19,276 nucleotides of DNA from JAUYQR01 sp043727195 (GTDB lineage: Bacteria; Pseudomonadota; Alphaproteobacteria; Rhodobacterales; Rhodobacteraceae), in the NCBI GenBank assembly GCA_043727195.1, contig JAYSYZ010000289.1, forward strand, positions 1-19,276, written 5' to 3'. The notes beneath the pieces were generated by a model. That model searched no databases and was not told where the DNA came from. It was given only the letters and a program-made list of their open reading frames with translations. This document shows, in pieces, positions 1 through 7,110 of the stretch (position 1 is its first letter; the number at the start of each line of letters is the position of its first letter). Position numbers and translations under genes: made by a program.

Positions 1-1017
1 CCGGATGAAGCGGACCATCTGTTCCGCATCCTTGGCGGTTTGCGCGATCAGGGCAAGACGGTGATCCTGATCACCCACAAGCTGCGTGAAATCATGGAGA
101 CGACGGACAACGTCAGCGTCATGCGGCGCGGCACGATGGTCGGCACGGTCAGGACGGCGGAGACCAGCCCCGAAGCGCTGGCCGAGTTGATGGTCGGACG
201 CAAGGTGCTGCTGGAGGTGGCGAAAGGGCCTGCGAAACCGGGGGCGGTTGTGCTGCAGGTTCAGGACCTGCGGGTGCGCGACGAACACAAGGTCGAACGG
301 CTGAAAGGCGTGTCGCTGGAGATCCGGGCGGGCGAGATCCTCGGCATCGCCGGGGTGGCCGGCAACGGGCAGTCGGAACTCTTGGAGGCATTGGGCGGCA
401 TCGCGCGGGCCACCGGGCATATCGTGCTGAACGGGGTGGAATTGCCGCTGACCGGGGCCGGGGCCAACGGTCAGGCGCGGCGCGCGGCAGGCATCGCGCA
501 TGTCCCGGAGGATCGCCAGCATCTGGGCCTGATCATGGATTTCACCGCGTGGGAGAACGTGGCCTTCGGCTATTTCAACGACCCGAAATACCAGAAAAAC
601 GCGCTGTTCATGGACAACGACGCGCTGCGCCGCGATACCGAGGCGAAGATGAAGACCTATGACGTGCGCCCGCCGGACCCGTGGCTGCCCGCGAAAAGCT
701 TTTCCGGCGGCAACCAGCAAAAGATCGTGGTGGCGCGCGAGATGGAGCGGAATCCCGACCTCTTGCTGATCGGACAGCCGACCCGGGGGGTGGATATCGG
801 GGCCATCGAGTTCATTCACAAACAGATCATCGCGCTGCGCGATGCGGGCAAGGCAATCTTGCTGGTCAGCGTCGAACTGGACGAGATCATGTCGCTGTCC
901 GACCGCATCGCGGTGATGTTCGACGGGCGGATCATGGGCTTGCGTGACCCTGCGGTGACGAACGAGCGCGAGTTGGGGTTGCTGATGGCGGGTATCGCCG
1001 AGAAGGGGGCCGCGTGA
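1..1017 (+). CDS. ABC transporter ATP-binding protein, nucleoside (BmpA/NupO) type, 5' end outside window
   Basis: This is the 3' part of a double-ATPase subunit that energises import of nucleosides or related compounds at the inner membrane. The frame is open from base 1, where the D-loop region of the first nucleotide-binding domain is entered (PDEADHLFRIL, then the H-loop in LITHKLREI); the first Walker A and signature lie upstream of the window. The second domain has a relaxed Walker A (GVAGNGQSEL, about nt 352-381), a signature FSGGNQQ (about nt 700-720) and a Walker B region LLLIGQPTRG in which Gln takes the Glu place. That Gln is usual for the second domain of this family, so it is not a defect. 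About 338 of roughly 500 residues are visible. The two permeases and a purine nucleoside phosphorylase downstream support nucleosides as substrate; a BmpA-type binding protein is expected upstream but cannot be seen. Sugar (RbsA-like) transport is the alternative. Confidence 0.93.
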   Translation, partial: PDEADHLFRILGGLRDQGKTVILITHKLREIMETTDNVSVMRRGTMVGTVRTAETSPEALAELMVGRKVLLEVAKGPAKPGAVVLQVQDLRVRDEHKVERLKGVSLEIRAGEILGIAGVAGNGQSELLEALGGIARATGHIVLNGVELPLTGAGANGQARRAAGIAHVPEDRQHLGLIMDFTAWENVAFGYFNDPKYQKNALFMDNDALRRDTEAKMKTYDVRPPDPWLPAKSFSGGNQQKIVVAREMERNPDLLLIGQPTRGVDIGAIEFIHKQIIALRDAGKAILLVSVELDEIMSLSDRIAVMFDGRIMGLRDPAVTNERELGLLMAGIAEKGAA

Positions 1018-1046
1018 TGGGCATGATGCGCGACAGTCGGACCCTG

Positions 1047-1154
1047 CGCCTCCCTCCCCCCTTTGTGGGGGAGGGTTGGGGAGGGGAGGCCTTGCTGGCC
1101 TTTCGCAAGCTGCCCCCCTGCCCCACCCCCTCCCCTCGCGGGGGAGGGGAGGCG
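1047..1154. repeat. Palindromic G/C-rich intergenic element (MITE-like)
   Basis: A 108-bp imperfect palindrome lies between the ATPase stop and the first permease. Its ends are near-perfect inverted repeats starting CGCCTCCC at 1047 and ending GGGAGGCG at 1154. Inside are two perfect 9-bp hairpins (1052-1060 with 1067-1075, and 1127-1135 with 1141-1149) and a small central one (CTTGC 1091-1095 with GCAAG 1105-1109). A short in-frame reading of the element gives Pro/Gly-rich peptide of the LPPPFVGEGWGGE kind, typical of dispersed intergenic repeats in Proteobacteria. It has no coding capacity for a transposase, so it would depend on one elsewhere. It separates genes that otherwise would overlap, and its hairpins could change the expression ratio of ATPase to permease. 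Confidence 0.75.
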
Positions 1155-1207
1155 ACCGTCACTGATCCGGTGAAGTGGATTGCCACCACTCGCAGAAAGG
1201 CCGCGTG

Positions 1208-2308
1208 ATGGACCGTTTGCCGCGTTGGGCCGATGTCGTGCTGGTGCCGCTGGTCAGTCTGGCTCTGGCGGCGATCATCTCGGCGCTGGTGCTCATGGCC
1301 ATCGGGCAAAGCCCGGTGGAGGCGTTCAACGTGATGGTCGAAGGTGCACTCGGCTCGGCCTATGGCTGGGGCTACACGTTGTATTACACCACCAGTTTCA
1401 TCTTTACCGGGCTGGCGGTGACGATCGCCTTTCATGCGGGCCTGTTCAACATCGGCGGCGAGGGGCAGGCGCAACTGGGTGGGCTGGGCGTGGCGCTGGT
1501 CTGCCTGTCGTTGCCGTGGCCGCACTGGACGCTGGCGCTGTTGGCGGCAACCCTGGGGGCGGCGGCGTTCGGTGCGGTCTGGGCGGCGATCCCGGCCTAT
1601 CTGCAGGCGAAACGTGGCAGCCATATCGTGATCACCACGATCATGTTCAACTACATCGCTTCGGCGCTGATCGTCTATCTTCTGGTCGATGTCCTGCGCC
1701 CGGCGGGGCAGATGGACCCGGCGACCGCGCGCTTCCCGGTTGGGGCGAAACTGCCGACGCTGGACATGATCCCCGGCTTCAGCCTGTTCTTCACCAAGCC
1801 GGTGCCCGCCAACGTCACCCTGTTCATCGCGCTGGCCATGGCGGTCGTGGTCTGGGCAATCCTGTGGCGCACGCGGCTTGGCTATCAGATCCGCGCCTTC
1901 GGCAAATCCGAAGCGGCGGCGAGATACGCCGGCATCAACCCGACGAAGATCATCCTGATCACCATGATCCTGTCCGGCGCGATGGCCGGAATGATGAGCG
2001 TGAACAATGTGATGGGCGAGGCGGAGCGGTTGCTGCAGAACTCGGCCGAGGGGGCGGGGTTCATCGGCATCGCGGTGGCGCTGATGGGGCGGAACCATCC
2101 GTTCGGCGTGGTGCTGGCGGCGCTGCTGTTCGGGTTCCTGTATCAGGGCGGGGCGGAACTGGGCCTCTGGACCTCGATCCCGATCGAGATGCGGATCGTG
2201 GTACAGGGGCTGGTGATCCTGTTTACCGGGGCGCTGGACGTGATGGTGCGGATGCTGCTGACCAAGGCGTTCGGATTGTTCCAAAGCCGCAAGCTGGGGG
2301 CCGCGTGA
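1208..2308 (+). CDS. ABC transporter permease 1 (NupP/YufP-like, BPD_transp_2 family)
   Basis: A 366-residue integral membrane subunit of the nucleoside-type importer. The sequence is strongly hydrophobic, with about eight to ten membrane segments starting near residues 10-32. It carries the family hallmark FHAGLFNIGGEGQ at residues 75-87, next to the second membrane helix. The start at 1208 is chosen because the similarity begins there and an AGAAAGG-like ribosome-binding site sits just upstream; an in-frame ATG at 1175 lies inside poorly conserved spacer sequence and is rejected. The stop overlaps the start of the next permease by one base (TGATG), so the two are translationally coupled and probably form a heterodimer. 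The distance to the upstream ATPase (190 bp) is unusual for this family and is explained by the palindromic element between them. Confidence 0.93.
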   Translation: MDRLPRWADVVLVPLVSLALAAIISALVLMAIGQSPVEAFNVMVEGALGSAYGWGYTLYYTTSFIFTGLAVTIAFHAGLFNIGGEGQAQLGGLGVALVCLSLPWPHWTLALLAATLGAAAFGAVWAAIPAYLQAKRGSHIVITTIMFNYIASALIVYLLVDVLRPAGQMDPATARFPVGAKLPTLDMIPGFSLFFTKPVPANVTLFIALAMAVVVWAILWRTRLGYQIRAFGKSEAAARYAGINPTKIILITMILSGAMAGMMSVNNVMGEAERLLQNSAEGAGFIGIAVALMGRNHPFGVVLAALLFGFLYQGGAELGLWTSIPIEMRIVVQGLVILFTGALDVMVRMLLTKAFGLFQSRKLGAA

Positions 2309-3276
2309 TGGATTACGCAACGCTGCTGCAGATCCTCGACTCGACGCTGCGGCTGGCGACACCCCTGCTGCTGGCCTGCCTTGCGGGCCTTTATTCCGAA
2401 CGCGCCGGGGTGTTCGACATCGGGCTTGAGGGCAAGATGCTGATGGCGGCGATGGCCTCGGGCGCGGTGGCGTTCCTGACCGGATCGGTCTGGCTGGGGC
2501 TTCTGGCCGGGATCGGCGCGTCGCTGGGCCTGGCGGGGATCCATGGGCTGGCGTCGATCACCTTTCGCGGCAACCAACTGATCGCCGGGGTGGCGCTGAA
2601 CTTCCTGGCCTCGGGGATCACTGTGCTGGTGGCACAGCGGCTGTTCGGTCAGGGCGGGCGGACGCCGCCGCTGACGGGCGATGCGCGCTTTGTGCCGATC
2701 ACCCTGCCATTTGCAGAAGCGCTGCGGGATGTGCCCATCCTGGGGCCGCTGTATTTCGAGGTGATCTCGGGCCATTCCTTCCTGGTCTATGCCGCCATCG
2801 CACTGGTGCCGATCACCTGGTGGGTGCTGAACCGCACCCGCTTTGGCCTGCGCCTGCGCGCGGTCGGCGAAAACCCGGCGGCGGTGGATACCGCAGGCGT
2901 GTCAGTCGTCGGCCTGCGCTTTGCCGCTGTCGCCATCACCGGGGTGCTGTGCGGCCTTGCCGGGGCCTACATGGCCACCGCACTGCAGGCAGGCTTTGGC
3001 CGCGAGATGACGGCGGGGCGCGGCTACATCGCGCTGGCCGCGTTGATCTTTGCCAAATGGCGGCCGGTCGCCGCACTTTGGGCCTGCCTGCTGTTCGGCT
3101 TCTTTCAGGCGCTGGCCCTGCGCCCCGATGTGGTGGAGGCGGTGGTGCGGGTGAAAATCCCCGTCCCGTTCCTTGATGCGCTGCCCTATATCCTGACCGT
3201 CGTCGTGCTGGCGGGCTTCATCGGCAAGGCAACGCCGCCGCGGGCCGGGGGCGAGCCCTATGTTAAGGAACGCTAA
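2308..3276 (+). CDS. ABC transporter permease 2 (NupQ/YufQ-like, BPD_transp_2 family)
   Basis: The 322-residue second membrane subunit. The marker SERAGVFDIGLEGKM at residues 30-44 is the counterpart of the HAGLFNIGGEGQ motif in permease 1 and is typical of the shorter partner in BmpA-type nucleoside transporters. Around eight to nine hydrophobic segments follow, including one close to the C-terminus (about residues 289-309), and the protein ends in a polar tail. The ATG at 2308 overlaps the TGA of permease 1, which fixes the start. With the ATPase and the other permease it makes the transmembrane core of the importer. The purine nucleoside phosphorylase gene starts 82 bp downstream, beyond a hairpin repeat, so it may be partly uncoupled in transcription. 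Confidence 0.93.
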   Translation: MDYATLLQILDSTLRLATPLLLACLAGLYSERAGVFDIGLEGKMLMAAMASGAVAFLTGSVWLGLLAGIGASLGLAGIHGLASITFRGNQLIAGVALNFLASGITVLVAQRLFGQGGRTPPLTGDARFVPITLPFAEALRDVPILGPLYFEVISGHSFLVYAAIALVPITWWVLNRTRFGLRLRAVGENPAAVDTAGVSVVGLRFAAVAITGVLCGLAGAYMATALQAGFGREMTAGRGYIALAALIFAKWRPVAALWACLLFGFFQALALRPDVVEAVVRVKIPVPFLDALPYILTVVVLAGFIGKATPPRAGGEPYVKER

Positions 3277-3289
3277 GCCTTTCATCTGT

Positions 3290-3331
3290 CCCCAAATATC
3301 CCACGGGGGTGCGGGGGTGTGAAACCCCCGC
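3290..3331. repeat. Intergenic hairpin repeat of the CCCCAAATATCCC type
   Basis: The sequence CCCCAAATATCCCACGGGGG at 3290-3309 is followed by a perfect 8-bp hairpin, GCGGGGGT (3311-3318) with ACCCCCGC (3324-3331), loop GTGAA. From general knowledge, strings starting CCCCAAATATCCC followed by a G/C-rich hairpin recur after genes in Rhodobacteraceae genomes. No T-run follows the stem, so a classical intrinsic terminator is not supported; it may act as an mRNA 3' stabiliser or a partial terminator between the permease and punA. Confidence 0.6.
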
Positions 3332-3358
3332 TCCGCCAGAAACCGCGAAGTGCCACCG

Positions 3359-4162
<804 letters not shown>

Positions 4163-4174
4163 GGCGGCACGGCG

Positions 4175-4209
4175 TTTGACATCGCGGTCAAAGGCGCGCA
4201 AGCCTTTGA
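4175..4209. promoter_or_regulatory. Two overlapping, mutually exclusive inverted repeats upstream of tauE
   Basis: In the 97-bp gap between punA and the TauE gene, TTTGAC (4175-4180) pairs perfectly with GTCAAA (4187-4192), and TCAAAGGC (4188-4195) pairs perfectly with GCCTTTGA (4202-4209); each loop is 6 nt. The middle arm is shared, so only one hairpin can form at a time. There is no T-run after the second stem, so a simple terminator is unlikely. It could be a regulator operator with repeated TTTGA/TCAAA half-sites or a leader that switches between two folds. The function is unknown. Confidence 0.45.
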
Positions 4210-4259
4210 TCATCCCGCCGCTTCCAGCCCCGATGGGCCCCCAGAAAACGCACCTCTAC

Positions 4260-5180
4260 ATGCAACTTTACCTGCCCATTGCCGAGGTTTCGGTCGATGC
4301 ATTCCTGATCCTCGGGCTTGGCGGAATCGTGGGGTTCCTGTCGGGCATGTTCGGGGTCGGCGGCGGGTTCCTGATCACGCCGCTGTTGTTTTTCATCGGG
4401 GTGCCGCCGGCGGTGGCGGTGGCGACCGGGGCCAATCAGGTGGTCGCCTCATCCGTCTCTGGCGTGCTGGCGCAGATGAAGCGCAAGGCGGTGGATTTCC
4501 GCATGGGCTCGGTGCTGCTGGCGGGGGGCATCATCGGGTCGGCGGTGGGCATCTGGGTGTTCCAGCTGATGACCAAGGCCGGGCAGATCGACCTGTTCGT
4601 GCAACTGTCCTATGTCCTGTTTCTGGGCCTGATCGGCGCGATGATGTTGCAGGAAAGCCTGCGCAGCCTGCTCAGGTCGCGCAATGCCAATGCGCCCATT
4701 CGCCGGTCGCATGTGCATTCCTGGGTGCACCGGCTGCCGCTGAAGATGAAATTCCGCGCCTCGGGCCTGTTCATCAGTGTCATTCCGCCGGTGCTGGTTG
4801 GCGCGGTGGTGGGCTTTCTGGCGGCGATCATGGGGGTGGGGGGCGGGTTCATCATGGTGCCCGCGATGATCTATCTGCTGGGGATGCCGACCAAGGTGGT
4901 GATCGGCACATCGCTGTTCCAGATCATCTTTGTCACGGCGTTTACCACGGTGATGCATGCGGTGACCAACCAGTCGGTGGACATGCTGCTGGCACTGCTG
5001 CTGATCCTGGGCGGGGTGATCGGGGCGCAGATCGGGGCGCGGGTCGGGGTGCGGCTGAAGGCCGAACAGTTGCGCATCCTGTTGTCGCTCCTCGTGCTGG
5101 CGGTGTCGGGGCGGATCGCGGTGGACCTGCTGGTCCGTCCGGCCGAGTTGTACTCGGTCACAACCATGGCCCTGCCATGA
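4260..5180 (+). CDS. TauE/SafE family sulfite/organosulfonate exporter-like permease
   Basis: A 306-residue inner-membrane protein of the TauE/SafE family, associated with export of sulfite, sulfoacetate or similar organic or sulfur anions. The internal duplication of the family is visible: the glycine motif GVGGGF occurs at residues 32-37 and again at 192-197, each followed by a proline and a hydrophobic helix. Seven to eight membrane segments are separated by a basic, soluble central loop at about residues 133-167. The ATG at 4260 is chosen because family similarity begins soon after it; an in-frame ATG at 4233 would add nine polar residues and has no better ribosome-binding site. The stop overlaps the start of the TIGR02186 gene (ATGA), so the two are co-translated. 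The transported substrate cannot be read from the sequence. Confidence 0.88.
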   Translation: MQLYLPIAEVSVDAFLILGLGGIVGFLSGMFGVGGGFLITPLLFFIGVPPAVAVATGANQVVASSVSGVLAQMKRKAVDFRMGSVLLAGGIIGSAVGIWVFQLMTKAGQIDLFVQLSYVLFLGLIGAMMLQESLRSLLRSRNANAPIRRSHVHSWVHRLPLKMKFRASGLFISVIPPVLVGAVVGFLAAIMGVGGGFIMVPAMIYLLGMPTKVVIGTSLFQIIFVTAFTTVMHAVTNQSVDMLLALLLILGGVIGAQIGARVGVRLKAEQLRILLSLLVLAVSGRIAVDLLVRPAELYSVTTMALP

Positions 5181-5935
5181 TCCGCGCGCTGATCCTGTTT
5201 CTGGCGATGACGGGGGGTGCTGCTGCCGAAGAGACCATCGTTTCAGGTCTGAGCCAGAACCGGGTGTCGATCACGGCGGATTTCGACGGGTCGGAGATCC
5301 TGATCTACGGCGCGGTAAAACGCGAGGCCCCGCCGCCGGATGGCGGGCCGATGGAGGTGATCGTCACCGTCGAAGGCCCGGCCACGCCGGTGGAGGTGCG
5401 GCGCAAGGACCGGGTGTTCGGCATCTGGCTGAACAATGCCGAAGTGCGGGTGGATTCGGCGCCCAGCTTTTATGCCGTCGCCACCACCGGGCCGCTGCGC
5501 CATATCCTCAGCGACACCGACAATCTGCGTCACAAGATCACCATCGAGCGGGCGATCCGCGCGGTGGGGATCACCGGCGAGGCCGACAAGTCGGGGGAAT
5601 TCGTGCTGGCGATGCTGCGGGTCAGAACCAACGAAGACCGCTACCGCGTGTTGGAAGGCAAGGTCGAGTTGACCGAGGATACGCTGTTTCGCACCGATGT
5701 GGTCTTGCCCGCCAACCTGACCGAGGGTGAATACAAGGTACGGCTGTTTCTGTTGCGCGATGGCCGCGTGGTGACCACGCAACAGCGGCTGATCGGCGTG
5801 CGCAAGGAAGGGCTGGAGCGGTTCATCTTCACGATGGCGCAGGAACAGCCGCTGCTGTACGGGCTTTTGTCGCTGCTGCTGGCCGCCTTTGCGGGGTGGG
5901 CCGCGTCGGCAGCGTTCCGGCTGGTCCGGCTGTAA
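5177..5935 (+). CDS. TIGR02186 family protein (Alph_Pro_TM), membrane-anchored periplasmic protein
   Basis: A 252-residue protein of the alphaproteobacterial TIGR02186 / Alph_Pro_TM family, whose molecular role is unknown. A signal peptide is visible (MIRALILFLAMTGGAAA, likely cut before EET at residue 18). The body is beta-rich, starting with VSGLSQNRVSITADFDGSEI and containing a DRVFGIWLNN segment, and one hydrophobic helix near residues 226-248 anchors the C-terminus. The predicted topology is a periplasmic domain held to the inner membrane with a very short cytoplasmic tail (RLVRL). The start codon overlaps the stop of the TauE gene, and this pairing recurs in alphaproteobacteria as far as I recall. 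I infer that it is a periplasmic partner or gate of that exporter. It ends only 6 bp from a convergent gene. Confidence 0.85.
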   Translation: MIRALILFLAMTGGAAAEETIVSGLSQNRVSITADFDGSEILIYGAVKREAPPPDGGPMEVIVTVEGPATPVEVRRKDRVFGIWLNNAEVRVDSAPSFYAVATTGPLRHILSDTDNLRHKITIERAIRAVGITGEADKSGEFVLAMLRVRTNEDRYRVLEGKVELTEDTLFRTDVVLPANLTEGEYKVRLFLLRDGRVVTTQQRLIGVRKEGLERFIFTMAQEQPLLYGLLSLLLAAFAGWAASAAFRLVRL

Positions 5936-5941
5936 GCCGCC

Positions 5942-6421
5942 TTAACCGGCCTCGGCCAGCAGCGCCTGAACATCCAGCCGCGCCGTTGTCATGGCCAGAG
6001 TGCCGTCGGGCGCGCGGGGCCAGTCAGCCTCGGCCCGGTCGCGGTAAAGTTCTACGCCGTTGCCATCCGGATCGGTCAGATACAGCGCCTCGGACACGCC
6101 GTGATCCGACGCACCGTCGAGGGGATAGCCTGCATCGGTCAGCCGCTTCAGCACTTCGGCCAGCGCCTTGCGGGTGGGGAACAGGAAGGCGGAATGGTAG
6201 AGGCCGGTATGGCCGGGTGGCGGCGGGGTGGCACCCAGACTTTCCCAGGTGTTCAGCCCGATATGGTGATGATACCCGCCCGCCGAAAGGAACGCGGCCT
6301 GCGTGCCGAAGCGCTGGGTCAGATCAAACCCCAGGATGCCGGAATAAAAGCCGATGGCCCGGTCAAGATCGGCGACCTTGAGGTGGACATGGCCGACGCG
6401 GGTTTCGGGGTGAATGGTCAT
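5942..6421 (-). CDS. VOC superfamily protein (CatE-like extradiol dioxygenase/glyoxalase fold)
   Basis: A 159-residue single-domain member of the vicinal oxygen chelate superfamily. Two beta-alpha-beta-beta-beta modules can be read: GHVHLKVADLDRAIGFYSGI near the N-terminus and GLYHSAFLF to GNGVELYRD in the second half. Candidate metal ligands are His11, His76 and Glu124. The motif FLSAGGYHHHIGLNTW at residues 44-59 resembles the catechol 2,3-dioxygenase (CatE-like) subgroup rather than glyoxalase I. The start at 6421 has GAAAGG about nine bases upstream. The gene stands alone on the minus strand and converges with the TIGR02186 gene with only 6 bp between the stops. The substrate is unknown; ring-cleavage of a catechol is possible but not shown by context. 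Confidence 0.85.
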   Translation of the reverse strand: MTIHPETRVGHVHLKVADLDRAIGFYSGILGFDLTQRFGTQAAFLSAGGYHHHIGLNTWESLGATPPPPGHTGLYHSAFLFPTRKALAEVLKRLTDAGYPLDGASDHGVSEALYLTDPDGNGVELYRDRAEADWPRAPDGTLAMTTARLDVQALLAEAG

Positions 6422-6520
6422 GGCAACGCCTTTCGCTTTGGTTCAGCCATGAACATAAGCGCAGGAGATCACCTTGCCTATCCGTACAAACGCACAGCCA
6501 AGGTGCAGCCTAGGCAGTGA

Positions 6521-6778
6521 TCAGCCCTTCTTTTTGGCCAGACCCGCCTCGAGCACGGCGAGCCGCGCCTCCAGCACCGCGTTTTCTTCGCGCGCCTTCT
6601 GCGCCATCGCGCGGGCGGCATCAAACTCCTCGCGGGTGACGAAATCGCGGTCGGCCAGCCAACGGTCGATGAAACCTTTCATCGCCGTCTCGGCCTCTGT
6701 CTTGGCACCCTGGGCCACGCCCATCGCGTTGGTCATGAGCTGGCTCATGTCGTCAAAGAACTTGTTGCGGGTCTGCAT
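6521..6778 (-). CDS. ubiK: UbiK / BMFP domain accessory factor
   Basis: An 85-residue protein of the BMFP (YqiC/UbiK) family. In gammaproteobacteria UbiK is an accessory factor that assists the ubiquinone biosynthesis complex and binds membranes. Here the N-terminal half is an amphipathic helix (FFDDMSQLMTNAMGVAQ), the central segment has DRDFVTREEFDAARAMAQKA, which is the recognisable family core, and the C-terminal part is a coiled coil with heptad-like leucines ending in a basic KKK tail. The start at 6778 is preferred because AGGA lies about 9 to 10 bases upstream; a longer open frame running back to 7015 crosses the intergenic repeat and is not credible. The gene is divergent from lgt across a 332-bp spacer. 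The role in ubiquinone synthesis is by family only. Confidence 0.85.
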   Translation of the reverse strand: MQTRNKFFDDMSQLMTNAMGVAQGAKTEAETAMKGFIDRWLADRDFVTREEFDAARAMAQKAREENAVLEARLAVLEAGLAKKKG

Positions 6779-6807
6779 GGGCCGGATCCTCATCAAAGCT
6801 GACACGA

Positions 6808-6836
6808 TATATGGGCCGGGGTAGCGGGCTTCACAA
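6808..6836 (-). promoter_or_regulatory. Predicted housekeeping promoter of ubiK
   Basis: On the minus strand TTGTGA (6836-6831) and CATATA (6813-6808) are separated by exactly 17 bases, a reasonable housekeeping -35/-10 pair in a GC-rich background. The expected start of transcription is near 6801, leaving a leader of about 23 nt before the ubiK ATG at 6778. This is a match by eye only. Confidence 0.45.
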
Positions 6837-6921
6837 GGTGGCGCTTTGGCACTGGGTCGGTTTGAATATCGGCTGTGGGCTGATTGTGGAAATGTCACCC
6901 GCCCTTCCCTTGGCCCGGGAT

Positions 6922-6990
6922 CAAGCGCGAAGCCCGCCGGGCCGCGCCCCTCCCTCCCCCTTGGGAGGGCGCGGCCCTTTGTTGCGCTTG
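6922..6990. repeat. Long G/C-rich hairpin in the ubiK-lgt spacer
   Basis: The 332-bp gap 6779-7110 holds no convincing gene. In its middle lies a long imperfect hairpin: an outer stem CAAGCGC (6922-6928) with GCGCTTG (6984-6990), and an inner stem from GGGCCGCGCC (6939-6948) with GGCGCGGCCC (6968-6977) that continues through CTCCC/GGGAG with one bulged C. It resembles the dispersed palindromic repeats of this group but differs in sequence from the element at 1047-1154. It could sit in the lgt leader RNA, since lgt starts 120 bp downstream. Confidence 0.6.
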
Positions 6991-7110
6991 GGGCGATGTC
7001 CGCTTCGTTCCGCAAAGCCGAAGATCAAACTGACCCACAACCGTCGCTTTGCCGCCGGTTGACTTCGGCCGGGTGCGCCGCGACAACGGGGCACCTATGG
7101 AAGGCGTGTC

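Noticed and set aside
755..790. Gln in place of Glu in the ATPase Walker B as a sign of an inactive domain
   Set aside because: QPTRG at this place is normal in the second domain of nucleoside-type double ATPases.
1014..1208. 64-codon frame in the ATPase-permease gap
   Set aside because: It translates the palindromic repeat (Pro/Gly-rich), has no ribosome-binding site, and is explained by the element at 1047-1154.
932..2362. Minus-strand open frame of 476 codons over permease 1
   Set aside because: It is antisense to a clear permease and its product is a low-complexity Arg/Gln/His/Asp-rich sequence typical of the reverse frame of GC-rich genes.
1180..3276. 698-codon open frame spanning permease 1 and permease 2
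   Set aside because: Only the part from 2308 is real protein (permease 2). The first part is an out-of-frame Gly/Arg/Asp-rich reading of permease 1, so this is not a fusion protein.
4176..4181. Perfect TTGACA as a -35 box for tauE
   Set aside because: No -10-like hexamer lies 16-18 bp downstream, and the bases are explained by the inverted repeat at 4175-4192.
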